Both the position numbers and the translations under genes were made by a program. The notes beneath the pieces were generated by a model that was not told the origin of the DNA, searched no databases, and saw only the letters and a list, made by a program, of their open reading frames with translations. Source: an uncultured Prevotellaceae bacterium (lineage in GTDB: Bacteria > Bacteroidota > Bacteroidia > Bacteroidales > Bacteroidaceae). From it: 56,364 nucleotides of DNA. The stretch covers positions 1 through 56,364 of the forward strand of contig CAMAFX010000007.1 of NCBI GenBank assembly GCA_945833925.1. The letters are read 5' to 3'. Below are positions 18,307 through 27,090 of the stretch, one piece after another; the stretch's first letter is position 1, and every line of letters starts with the position of its first letter.

Positions 18307-18915
18307 ATGAAAAGAAAACTCTTGCTTACAAGCATAATTATGGCACTGGCTTCCATACTGATGACAACCAGTTGCAAGAAGTCAAGCGACGACAATGACG
18401 GTGCGGACACACTCTCCACTGACACGACAAAGACCAACGTCACACCCGACTCCACCATATGGGGACATATGGGCGAAGAAAGCGGAATGAGCGTGATGCA
18501 GTTCATCAGTGATAATGGAGACACCATCTGTCTGATGCGTGACGAAGAGACTGAAGGAAGCGTCGTGCTCGGCAGCATACGCAACAACACCGACCGCTGG
18601 GCGGTGACACTCAAAGGCGAGCCAACAGAAGACGGAGAGCAGGCTTTCGGCACACTCATCAACGTTTCACAGTTGATGGGCACATGGAACAATGCCGGCA
18701 ACCGACTCTCGCTCTATGCCGACGGAACTGCCGCCAACGAGAAGCAGAACTACACATCGTGGCAGGTGACTAACGGCAGACTCATACTCACCCGTCAGTC
18801 AAACACCGAGTATGGCAGCACCGAGCGTCAGGACACCATCAGCCTGTGCTTCCTCACCGACGACTCGCTTCACATCCTCACTCCTCACCACGAACTCATC
18901 AAGTTCGGCAAGTAA
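18307..18915 (+). CDS. Lipoprotein, possibly lipocalin-like (202 aa)
   Basis: A type II signal ending M-T-T-S-C makes Cys23 the lipid site, followed by K-K-S-S-D-D-N-D. The second half has L-M-G-T-W and alternating strands ending W-Q-V-T-N-G-R-L-I-L-T, which resembles lipocalin-like Bacteroidota lipoproteins, but the match is loose. It precedes the GH35 gene by 34 nt on the same strand and probably shares its transcript, which might suggest a role in sugar handling at the cell surface. No catalytic motif is seen. Confidence 0.7.
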   Translation: MKRKLLLTSIIMALASILMTTSCKKSSDDNDGADTLSTDTTKTNVTPDSTIWGHMGEESGMSVMQFISDNGDTICLMRDEETEGSVVLGSIRNNTDRWAVTLKGEPTEDGEQAFGTLINVSQLMGTWNNAGNRLSLYADGTAANEKQNYTSWQVTNGRLILTRQSNTEYGSTERQDTISLCFLTDDSLHILTPHHELIKFGK

Positions 18916-18949
18916 CACGCAACACTTTTTTGCAAAAAAGAACTCTGTC

Positions 18950-21025
18950 ATGAAAACAACAAGAAGGATTTCAACTGCTTTTCTTGCCCTATTTTTCATC
19001 ACCTCTGCCAACGCACAGCAACGCTTTACGTTTGGCACAAGCACCAACCCATCAAACTCAAGAATAGAAGTCGATTCGAAAGGATTCGTCATCGACGGCA
19101 GACACGTACTGCCGGTCATGGGCGAGATGCACTATGCCAGAGTGCCAAAGGAAGAATGGCGACGCGAGATACGAAAGATGAAGGCGGGCGGCATAACAAT
19201 CCTTGCCACATATGTTTTCTGGATACACCACGAAGAGCGTGAGGGAGTCTTCGACTGGTCGGGCAACAAGAGTCTGCGTGATTTCCTGCAGACGTGCAAC
19301 GAAGAGCAGATGCCGGTAGTGCTCCGCATAGGTCCCTTCAGTCACGGAGAGGTGTATCAGGGCGGCTTCCCGGTATGGCTCACTGACAAGGTCAAAGCAG
19401 ACCCCAAGAACTACAAACTTCGCTCACTTTCACCGGGTTTCATGGAGGCAACAGAACGTCTCTTCCGCAACATCTACGCTCAAGTGGGCGGACAGTTGTG
19501 GAAGGACGGCGGACCCGTCATCGGAATCCAGATAGAGAACGAGTGTCGTGGACCGTGGGCTTACTACAAGAAACTGAAGGAGATAGCAGTAAGCATAGGT
19601 TTCGACGTGCCTTTCTATACACGTACCGGCTGGCCCAAACTGACCGACAAAGAAGAGTTCGGACAGATGCTTCCTCTCTATGGCGACTATGCCGACGGAT
19701 TCTGGGACAGGAGTCTGAAGGATATGCCAGGCGAATATGCCAAGGCATTCACTATGAAGGACACACGCATCTCGGGTGTCATAGCCACCGAAACATTCGG
19801 CACCAACCAAGACACCAAGATGGAGGCGAAAGAACTGCAGTACCCCTACCTCACTTGTGAATTGGGTGGCGGAATGACACCTTCATACCATCGACGCATA
19901 AACATGAGTGGACGCGAACCACTTCCACTTGCCATCTGCAAGGTGGGGTCTGGCAGCAATCTTCCAGGTTACTATATGTATCATGGTGGAAGCAACCCCT
20001 ACTCGCCGCTCCACTCTATGGCAGAGATGCAGCAATCAGCAACCACGGCTCACAACGACATGCCGCACATCAGTTACGAGTTCCAGGCTCCGTTGGGAGA
20101 AATGGGACAGGTCAATGCAGAGGCTTTCCACTCAACACGCCTTTTCCATCAGTTCCTTGCCGAATGGGGCGAAGAACTCTCGCAGATGGACGTCGACACT
20201 CTTTCCGAGCACTATTCGCGACGCGGCTGTTTTGAATTCTACAACGACTACGTTCGCATACTCAACGAGCAGGGTCGATGCTACGTGCGTCCTGTAGGCA
20301 TGTCTTTCAATGGACACACCATTTCAGCCAACGCACAACCCTTCTGCAAGATAGGCAATTGTCTGTATCTTATCGAGATAAGCGGTATGAAGCCCACCAT
20401 AACCATTGACGGAAAGAGACAAACACTCAAGACAGGCAAGGCTCTGCGCTTCCACGACATTGAGGTTGTACTGCTCTCACAAAGCAAGGCATGCACTGCC
20501 TTTGTCATCGATGGCTGCCTGCACTTCGCCCCCAATGGCGGTGTACTGTACAAGGATGATAACGGACAAATAGTTGAAGAGACGTGGACAACCATCGAGC
20601 CCACTGTCACCTACACCTTGAAGCAACAGGCAGGACCTGCACGACAGATAAAAATGGGCGCTGCCAAGGTGGCAGAGCAGCCATCCGATGCAGACTTCGA
20701 TAGTGCAGCCATTTACACCGTCACCCTTAACGACACTACCGACGCTGCCCACAAACTCCTATACATTGACTATGCCGCCGACTGTGCCCGCGTATATGCT
20801 GACGGAATCCTTGTTCAAGACAATTTCTGGAACGGCAAACCGATGGCAGTCCGCATGTCCGACCTTGTTGGCAAGCAGGTCGAGTTGCGCATCCTTCCCC
20901 TTCGCCACGATGCGCCCATCTATCTGCAAAAAGACCAAAGAGAACTGCTTGACAAAGAGCCGGGCGACGTTTTGCTACGTCTCAACGCTATCAACGTGGT
21001 GAAAAGAACAACTAAAAGTTTATAA
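18950..21025 (+). CDS. Beta-galactosidase, GH35
   Basis: 691-residue secreted enzyme. The ATG at 18950 is chosen because it gives a clean signal peptide ending A-N-A-Q; an upstream extension would overlap the preceding gene. The TIM barrel (~45-370) carries P-V-M-G-E-M-H-Y-A-R, the acid/base Glu198 in I-Q-I-E-N-E and the probable nucleophile Glu304 in T-C-E-L-G-G-G. A beta-sandwich region follows. GH35 enzymes release beta-galactose, here plausibly from galactan side chains of rhamnogalacturonan-I. It lacks the C-terminal tag of its neighbours. Confidence 0.9.
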   Translation: MKTTRRISTAFLALFFITSANAQQRFTFGTSTNPSNSRIEVDSKGFVIDGRHVLPVMGEMHYARVPKEEWRREIRKMKAGGITILATYVFWIHHEEREGVFDWSGNKSLRDFLQTCNEEQMPVVLRIGPFSHGEVYQGGFPVWLTDKVKADPKNYKLRSLSPGFMEATERLFRNIYAQVGGQLWKDGGPVIGIQIENECRGPWAYYKKLKEIAVSIGFDVPFYTRTGWPKLTDKEEFGQMLPLYGDYADGFWDRSLKDMPGEYAKAFTMKDTRISGVIATETFGTNQDTKMEAKELQYPYLTCELGGGMTPSYHRRINMSGREPLPLAICKVGSGSNLPGYYMYHGGSNPYSPLHSMAEMQQSATTAHNDMPHISYEFQAPLGEMGQVNAEAFHSTRLFHQFLAEWGEELSQMDVDTLSEHYSRRGCFEFYNDYVRILNEQGRCYVRPVGMSFNGHTISANAQPFCKIGNCLYLIEISGMKPTITIDGKRQTLKTGKALRFHDIEVVLLSQSKACTAFVIDGCLHFAPNGGVLYKDDNGQIVEETWTTIEPTVTYTLKQQAGPARQIKMGAAKVAEQPSDADFDSAAIYTVTLNDTTDAAHKLLYIDYAADCARVYADGILVQDNFWNGKPMAVRMSDLVGKQVELRILPLRHDAPIYLQKDQRELLDKEPGDVLLRLNAINVVKRTTKSL

Positions 21026-21042
21026 GAACAAAAAGAAGAGAC

Positions 21043-21117
21043 AAAAAAAGGTAGTAAAAAGGGCGACACGTCTTGCATAAAAGAACAGACAATCTTCCTT
21101 TTTTACTACCTTTTTTT
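21043..21117. terminator. Bidirectional terminator between the converging GH35 and GH2 genes
   Basis: An A7-GGTAGTAAAAAG arm (from 21043) pairs with CTTTTTTACTACC-T7 (to 21117), giving about 20 bp with A- and T-runs outside on both sides. After it, 21120-21220 is A/T-rich with repeated TCTATA-like words and no gene. Confidence 0.8.
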
Positions 21118-21219
21118 AACTATATGTTCTGTACTCTCTATAGATTCTATATGACCTGGATGCTCTATATATTCTGGATTTTCTATATAATCTTGCTTTT
21201 CTATACCTTCTAACCTTTT

Positions 21220-24090
21220 CTACTTAACACCCTTCTTTAGTTCGTCTGGCGAATCCTTTGTAAACATGTTCACTTCGGGCGTCTTGTCCTCGTAGAGCGA
21301 GACGATGGTTTGGAAAGGAATGGTATGGCGTGGTGCAAAGTCAGGGCTCTGCATGTACTTCATAACGGCATATTCCATCTGCTGTACTGCAGGATTCTTC
21401 GAACCCTGCCACAGAGGCATTGAGGTCATCAACAGTTTGCCTCCCTCCACGTTTGCCTCGAAAAGCATTCCAAGTTTGCGGCTCAGGAACCATGTGTCGA
21501 TAGGTTGCACGATTGGCTGGAAATCAAGAGGGAACTTGTCCATCAGCATAACTGGCTGGCGGTTCATAAGTGCCCACCACTGAATATCCGAGAAATCGTC
21601 TGTCGGGAAATGGCGGAAAAGCGGATGAGCGTTGTCAACATACATACCCGTTGTGTGAGGTGGCTTCATCTTGAACCACGACGTGTTCCAGAAAACAGGC
21701 AGGAACTGCTGCACGATGCCCAGACCATAGGTAACCTTGCCTGAAGCAAGCAAGAGAACAGTACCGCCCGAACGAAGCACCTTTAATGCCTCCTCGCCCG
21801 GCTTATCCTTACAGATGTAGAAATTCTTGCCAGCATCGGTTTTATAAACGTCATCGTTCCTGTCGTGACGAGGATACACCCACACGTTCCAATGGTTGGT
21901 AGACTCCACTTTCCTGCCGTTTGCAACGCCGCTGAGCGTAGCCTCCATGGTCACTTGCTTTGCCTCGTCAACAATGAAGCACGAGACGAAACTTCCCATC
22001 TCCCGGCACGAGCCAAGCCCTACAGTCTTGTTTACAACCTTGTTTTCGGCAAGAATCTTGCCGTCAGCATCCTTGAATCTAACGGTGAGGACAGCATCGG
22101 TGACTGGTGTTTCGGCAAAGTTGGACACCTCGATGCTGTAAGGTATGCTGTCACCGCTGAAATATGTGAATCGGGGCAGACGCGAGAGTACAGTGACAGG
22201 CGCACAGAACTCCGTCCACTGTGCCGCATCGACATATCCCTTCTCACGCCAGAAGACGTTGAGCGGACCTACAAGGGCCGTACCCTGTCCGCTGTAGTCG
22301 TTCATACCAAGCAACTGATAGCCAGCATATTCGCGTGTTCGCAGCATACGTTCCATCTCGTTCTTGTAGCAGAGAACCTGCAGTTTGCCACTAGCACGAA
22401 GGAAACTTTCCGCTCTCGAAGCCATTCCATGGTCGTGCAGAATATCAGCGAAGATCTCAAAGTTACGCGCCTTGTAGATACCGGTATACTGAGTCGTCTC
22501 CTTTAAATCGGGGAAGACACACCACTGACCTGTCTCGTGACTTACGAACGGCTGGCTTACCGTGTCTATCTTGGACTGGAAGTCGGTCAGCGAACCAGGT
22601 TCGCTGCGTCGCCAATCGTCCAGACCGCGCACTCCAGCCTTGACATGATACTGGTTGCGAGGCTGCCATGCCCAGCCCCCACCAACACTGGCACCAGTAT
22701 AGATGCGTCGCGAGTCGGTCTTCTTCCAGTAGTCCACGAATCGGCTTACCCAAGCCACCCAGTTGCCGGCAGGCTCGTTTCCGGCACACAACATCGTGAA
22801 GGATGGGTGATTGCCGTATGCACGAACCATGCGCTGAGTCTCAAGCATGAGATAGTCGTCTATCATCTGTCCGTTTCCAAGTTTCACACCATGGTTGGGC
22901 CACGATGGTCCTTCGGGCTGCAGGTATATTCCGACCTCGTCGGCAGCCTCGAAAGCCGCCTCTGGCGGGCAGTAACTGTGGAAGCGCATATGGTTCAGTC
23001 CGTACTCCTTGCATTTGCGCATCACAACAAGCCACGACTCCTTGTCGGTTGGTGGATAGCCAGTCAGTGGGAAGTTGCAGTTCTCTACCGTGCCACGCAG
23101 AAAAGTCTGGCGACCATTTACAAGAATCTGCTTGCCTTTGGTTTCGATACTACGGAATCCGAAGGTAAGTTCTCTGCGGTCAACCTGCTTGCCACTCTTC
23201 ATCTCAACCACCATTTTGTAGAGGTTGGGGTGGAACTCGTCCCACAAGCCGTAGGTTTTATTGAGAGCCAGGTTGAGAGTGTCTCGTCCTGTAGTCTTCT
23301 TCTTGTCAGTTTTGAAGGCATCGACACTGGCAGAAAGAACTCCGCCGCCGGTACTCTCCACAACAATCATAAGGTTGCGCGTCTCCACATTCGGGAACAC
23401 CTCTATGTTATTGATATGGTTCTGAGGCAGAATGACGAGCTTCATGTCGCCAACCACACCATTCCAGTTGCCTTGAGTCTGGTCGGTCACCGAGTGGCTG
23501 TCCTGTCCCACTCCCACCTTCTCAACCTGGTTGTTTACTTGCAGGCAGATGGTGTTCTCCTTGCCAGGCTGTATGAAGTCCGTAACGTCAAACTCGTGAG
23601 GCACCGACAGCGAGTTGCACTCTCCCACCCTCTTATTATTTATATATAATGTGGAGATTATGTGTGGGCGTTCCAGATGAACTAAGTAGGTCGACTTGGC
23701 GCGAGAAGCCGGCACGAACACAGTTCGTCTATACCACGCATCGCCCACATAGTGACCGTTGGGGGTGAGGAAGAAAGGCAACTTGAAGTTCTCCTCTCTG
23801 CGGTACCTCTCCATATAGGGGTTGTGGAAATAGGAACTGTCGTAGAGAGAACCCGTCCAGCGTGTCTTCACCGACAGTCTGTCACCCTTTCCTGCCTCAA
23901 GCATAGACGAAGGAAGGTCTATCACGTCAGAAAAACTACTCGTTGCGTCAAATTTGCCGTCAGGGTCCTTCTGGAACTGCCATCTACCAGACAGACTGAT
24001 GGTGGTCTGCGCGGCACTGTCAAGGACAAACAGACTTGCCAGAACACTCATGGCAAGGGCGCGCACAGAGTAGCTTGTAACTTTTCTCAT
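21220..24090 (-). CDS. Glycoside hydrolase family 2 (beta-galactosidase-like)
   Basis: 956 residues with a signal peptide (to ~28, S-A-A-Q). GH2 order is visible: N-terminal sugar-binding jelly roll (W-Y-R-R-T-V-F-V-P), immunoglobulin-like domain, then a TIM barrel with L-N-H-M-R-F-H-S-Y, the acid/base Glu439 in C-A-G-N-E-P and the probable nucleophile Glu519 in S-H-E-T-G-Q-W. A C-terminal region of about 300 residues follows. It probably removes beta-galactosyl or similar residues from pectin side chains in the periplasm, but GH2 specificity is broad and cannot be fixed by reading. It is convergent with GH35 and divergent from tRNA-Thr. Confidence 0.85.
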   Translation of the reverse strand: MRKVTSYSVRALAMSVLASLFVLDSAAQTTISLSGRWQFQKDPDGKFDATSSFSDVIDLPSSMLEAGKGDRLSVKTRWTGSLYDSSYFHNPYMERYRREENFKLPFFLTPNGHYVGDAWYRRTVFVPASRAKSTYLVHLERPHIISTLYINNKRVGECNSLSVPHEFDVTDFIQPGKENTICLQVNNQVEKVGVGQDSHSVTDQTQGNWNGVVGDMKLVILPQNHINNIEVFPNVETRNLMIVVESTGGGVLSASVDAFKTDKKKTTGRDTLNLALNKTYGLWDEFHPNLYKMVVEMKSGKQVDRRELTFGFRSIETKGKQILVNGRQTFLRGTVENCNFPLTGYPPTDKESWLVVMRKCKEYGLNHMRFHSYCPPEAAFEAADEVGIYLQPEGPSWPNHGVKLGNGQMIDDYLMLETQRMVRAYGNHPSFTMLCAGNEPAGNWVAWVSRFVDYWKKTDSRRIYTGASVGGGWAWQPRNQYHVKAGVRGLDDWRRSEPGSLTDFQSKIDTVSQPFVSHETGQWCVFPDLKETTQYTGIYKARNFEIFADILHDHGMASRAESFLRASGKLQVLCYKNEMERMLRTREYAGYQLLGMNDYSGQGTALVGPLNVFWREKGYVDAAQWTEFCAPVTVLSRLPRFTYFSGDSIPYSIEVSNFAETPVTDAVLTVRFKDADGKILAENKVVNKTVGLGSCREMGSFVSCFIVDEAKQVTMEATLSGVANGRKVESTNHWNVWVYPRHDRNDDVYKTDAGKNFYICKDKPGEEALKVLRSGGTVLLLASGKVTYGLGIVQQFLPVFWNTSWFKMKPPHTTGMYVDNAHPLFRHFPTDDFSDIQWWALMNRQPVMLMDKFPLDFQPIVQPIDTWFLSRKLGMLFEANVEGGKLLMTSMPLWQGSKNPAVQQMEYAVMKYMQSPDFAPRHTIPFQTIVSLYEDKTPEVNMFTKDSPDELKKGVK

Positions 24091-24229
24091 ATAATATTAG
24101 CATTTAAATTTATCTATACTTAGACCGATTATCATATTACGGACAATGCAAAGATAGGCATTTTGCATAAAATACAATAGAAAGAAAATAAAAAAACTGA
24201 AATAAGTTTTCGTATTCGCCAATTTATTG

Positions 24230-24237
24230 TAACTTTG
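24230..24237 (+). promoter_or_regulatory. -7 box (TAACTTTG) of the tRNA-Thr gene
   Basis: TAACTTTG ends 10 nt before the tRNA 5' end, with T4 at about 24207-24210 near the -33 position. The spacing to the mature RNA suits a tRNA promoter. Confidence 0.6.
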
Positions 24238-24247
24238 CATCGCATTT

Positions 24248-24320
<73 letters not shown>

Positions 24321-24339
24321 CAAATGACAACAAATTGCG

Positions 24340-24363
24340 AAGAGGCTCATGCCTCTTTTTTTA
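24340..24363 (+). terminator. Terminator after tRNA-Thr
   Basis: AAGAGGC (24340-24346), loop TCAT, GCCTCTT (24351-24357), then a T-run. A compact intrinsic terminator. Confidence 0.85.
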
Positions 24364-24464
24364 CTTAACAGAACTTTTATCAAAAGATCAACACCCCTCC
24401 TCTGCCATTCCCAAATCACGGGAACAGGAATCCTTACACATACACTATTAAAAACACAGAAAAC

Positions 24465-25640
24465 ATGAAAAGACTACTTCTTCTCATTGCCGTGCTCATT
24501 GGATTTATGATGCCAATGCTGGCAGACCCCATCACATTCGATTGCTCGTCCAGAGACGGTCAGAAGTACACACTCAGCGCCAACGTTCCCGACGGCAACT
24601 ACAGGGTGACCGTGACACTCGGAAGCAAGAAACACGCAGGTTCCACCACGGTGCGTGGCGAAAGCCGTCGCCTCTTCATCGAGAATGCCGTCACCAAGAA
24701 GAAGGAGACACGAGTGATCACCTTCACGATGAACAAGCGCAACACGCGCATCAACGACCGTGAGAATGTGAGAATCAAGGAGAGGGAGAAGACAAAGTTG
24801 AACTGGGACGACCAACTCTCGCTCGAGATTACCGGAGACTTCAGCACCGTGCAGAACGTAAGCATAGAGCCTGACACCACCGCCATCACCGTCTTCCTGT
24901 GCGGAAACTCCACCGTTGTCGACCAGGACGAGGAGCCATGGGCAAGTTGGGGACAGATGATAACACGCTGGATGGACGATGGAGTCAGCATCGCAAACTA
25001 TGCCGAGAGCGGTGAGACTGCCACCACCTTCATCGGTGTAGGAAGACTCAAGAAGGCACTCAGCCAGATGAAAGCCGGCGACTATATCTTTATGGAATTC
25101 GGTCACAACGACCAGAAGCAAAAGATGCCTGGAGCCGGAGCATACTACAACTTTGCCACAGCCCTGAAGACCTTCGTCGACGAGGCACGCGCTCGCGGAG
25201 CACACCCCATCTTCGTCACACCAACACAGAGACGCAGTTTCAAGAATGGTAAGATTCAGGAGACACACGCCGACTATCCCGACGCAATGGCATGGGTTGC
25301 CGAGCGCGAGAGAGTGCCTCTCATTGACCTACACTCCATGACACGCACCCTATTTGAGGCCTTCGGCGAGGAGGGAAGCAAGAAGGCTTTCGTACACTAT
25401 CCTGCCAACACCTATCCGGGACAGACCAAGCCCCTCGCCGACAACACCCACTTCAACCCATACGGAGCATACGAGATAGCAAAGTGCATCGTTGAGGGAC
25501 TCAAGGACGCCGCCCCCGAACTCTACAAGCACATCCGCTCCGAATACAAGCCTTTCGACCCCTCTCAGCCCGACGCCATCGAGTCGTTCCACTGGACAGA
25601 TTCCGAGAAGGTCGACATCATAAAGCCAGACGGCAACTGA
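24465..25640 (+). CDS. Rhamnogalacturonan acetylesterase, CE12 (single domain)
   Basis: 391 residues with a signal peptide (to ~20). An N-terminal beta-sandwich (~22-138, possibly carbohydrate-binding) precedes the SGNH domain. Landmarks are F-L-C-G-N-S-T with Ser149, F-G-H-N-D (212-216) and a C-terminal D-N-T-H-F-N supplying the Asp/His pair. As in domain 1 of the tandem CE12 protein, block I has Asn instead of Asp before Ser. It would deacetylate rhamnogalacturonan-I so that the lyase can act. It is monocistronic after tRNA-Thr. Confidence 0.9.
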   Translation: MKRLLLLIAVLIGFMMPMLADPITFDCSSRDGQKYTLSANVPDGNYRVTVTLGSKKHAGSTTVRGESRRLFIENAVTKKKETRVITFTMNKRNTRINDRENVRIKEREKTKLNWDDQLSLEITGDFSTVQNVSIEPDTTAITVFLCGNSTVVDQDEEPWASWGQMITRWMDDGVSIANYAESGETATTFIGVGRLKKALSQMKAGDYIFMEFGHNDQKQKMPGAGAYYNFATALKTFVDEARARGAHPIFVTPTQRRSFKNGKIQETHADYPDAMAWVAERERVPLIDLHSMTRTLFEAFGEEGSKKAFVHYPANTYPGQTKPLADNTHFNPYGAYEIAKCIVEGLKDAAPELYKHIRSEYKPFDPSQPDAIESFHWTDSEKVDIIKPDGN

Positions 25641-25656
25641 TTGTGGTCGTGCTTGT

Positions 25657-25705
25657 GCGAAAAGCGAAAAGCGAAAAGTGAATAGTGAATAGTGAATAGT
25701 GAATA
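25657..25705. repeat. Heptanucleotide tandem repeats upstream of mltG
   Basis: Three copies of GCGAAAA (25657-25677) are followed directly by four copies of GTGAATA (25678-25705), ending 22 nt before the mltG ATG. Seven perfect 7-mers in series can change number by slippage and lie where they could change promoter or leader spacing. Confidence 0.85.
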
Positions 25706-25727
25706 GTGGGAAGTAAAAAGTCTTACA

Positions 25728-26738
25728 ATGAAGAAGAATAGATTATACGTAGCCGGGGCTGTGTTCTTTGCCCTTGCGGTCGTAGTAGCATTCTGCACCT
25801 ACCAGATTACGTCATCGCCATACAATGATAAAGAACCTGTTTGTATTTATGTCGATGAAGACGACGACGTAGACAGCATCAAGGTGAAGATGCACGAAGT
25901 AGGAGCCAGCACCACTGGTTTCAGCATCCTGAACATGGTGAAGAGATACAGGACACGCACTGGACGCTACGAGATTACTTCGTCGACCAGTGCCTTCAAC
26001 CTTTACCGTAAACTCAAGAACGGACAGCAGGATCCCGTCAACCTTGTTGTGCCAAGTGTGCGCGACCTTGACAAACTGGCAGGAACCATGGCACGCAATC
26101 TGATGATAGACAGTGCCACCATCAGCAAAGCGCTACGCGACGAGGATTTCATCTCCGCTCTTGGTTATGACAAGGAAACCATTCCCGCCCTCTTCATTCC
26201 CAACACATATCAGGTGTTCTGGAACATCTCGGTAGAGAAACTCTTTGAACGACTGAAAACGGAAAACTCGAGGTTCTGGAACGAGGAACGAACGAACAAG
26301 GCAAAGGCAATCAATATGAGCACCACCGAGGTCTACACACTGGCAAGCATTGTCGACGAGGAGACTGCAAACAATGCAGAGAAGCCTATGATTGCAGAAA
26401 TGTACCTCAACCGACTTGCCATCGGCATGCCTCTGCAAGCCGACCCAACAGTGAAGAAGGCTGTCGGCGACTGGTCGCTCAGGCGAATCCTGCACGAGCA
26501 TCTCAAGGTCAACAGTCCCTACAACACCTACATCAACACCGGACTCACACCGGGTCCTCTGCGCATTGCCACCATTGCCGGCATCGATGCAGTGCTCAAC
26601 CACGCCGACCACAACTACCTGTACATGTGTGCCAAGGAGGATTTCAGCGGAACGCACAATTTCGCAACTACCTATTCTGAACATCTCAAGAACGCCCACA
26701 AATACGTCGAGGCTCTTAATGCGAGGGGAATCAAGTAG
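25728..26738 (+). CDS. mltG: Endolytic murein transglycosylase MltG
   Basis: 336-residue YceG/MltG-family protein with one N-terminal membrane anchor (~8-26) and a periplasmic catalytic domain. Landmarks are F-I-P-N-T-Y-Q-V-F-W, the active-site region L-A-S-I-V-D-E-E-T (205-213) and M-P-L-Q-A-D-P-T-V, with Y-N-T-Y-I-N-T-G-L-T-P-G-P near the end. It cleaves nascent peptidoglycan strands and sets glycan length. E. coli reads A-S-I-V-E-K-E-T where this protein has Asp210; Glu211 and Glu212 remain available. Downstream is tRNA-Cys. Confidence 0.93.
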   Translation: MKKNRLYVAGAVFFALAVVVAFCTYQITSSPYNDKEPVCIYVDEDDDVDSIKVKMHEVGASTTGFSILNMVKRYRTRTGRYEITSSTSAFNLYRKLKNGQQDPVNLVVPSVRDLDKLAGTMARNLMIDSATISKALRDEDFISALGYDKETIPALFIPNTYQVFWNISVEKLFERLKTENSRFWNEERTNKAKAINMSTTEVYTLASIVDEETANNAEKPMIAEMYLNRLAIGMPLQADPTVKKAVGDWSLRRILHEHLKVNSPYNTYINTGLTPGPLRIATIAGIDAVLNHADHNYLYMCAKEDFSGTHNFATTYSEHLKNAHKYVEALNARGIK

Positions 26739-26845
26739 GCTGAAAATGAAAACACAAAAATTGTGACGTGAAAGGTTAGAATTACGAATCTGCTGGCACA
26801 CATTTTACTCCCGACTAAAAAAAAGCAGAAAAAAGGGAGAGAAAA

Positions 26846-26877
26846 TTTGGTCAGATGAAAAAAAAGTAATACCTTTG
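26846..26877 (+). promoter_or_regulatory. Promoter of tRNA-Cys
   Basis: TTTG (26846-26849), 20-nt spacer, TACCTTTG (26870-26877), then the tRNA at 26900. This is an exact Bacteroidota sigma-type promoter. Confidence 0.8.
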
Positions 26878-26899
26878 CAACCGCAAACAAGAAAGCAAT

Positions 26900-26971
26900 G
26901 GTGCCTTGGATGAGTGGCTTAGTCACCGGTCTGCAAAACCGTTTACGGCGGTTCGAATCCGCCAGGCACCT
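26900..26971 (+). tRNA. tRNA-Cys (anticodon GCA)
   Basis: The acceptor GGTGCCT pairs with AGGCACC. Anticodon loop CTGCAAA carries GCA. T-arm GGCGG-TTCGAAT-CCGCC. No encoded CCA. It is 72 nt and matches the usual Bacteroidales tRNA-Cys pattern. Confidence 0.95.
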
Positions 26972-26974
26972 CTT

Positions 26975-27018
26975 AAACACCCGAGTTTCAGGAAATAGGA
27001 ACTTGGGTGTTTTTGCTT
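26975..27018 (+). terminator. Terminator after tRNA-Cys
   Basis: AAACACCCGAGTT (26975-26987) pairs with AACTTGGGTGTTT (27000-27012) with one G-T pair, followed by a T-rich tail. Confidence 0.85.
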
Positions 27019-27090
27019 TTTTCACAAGTCAGCATATCGAAAATATGCATGACAAAATGAAATGAGAACAAAGAAATACCATAAAACAAC

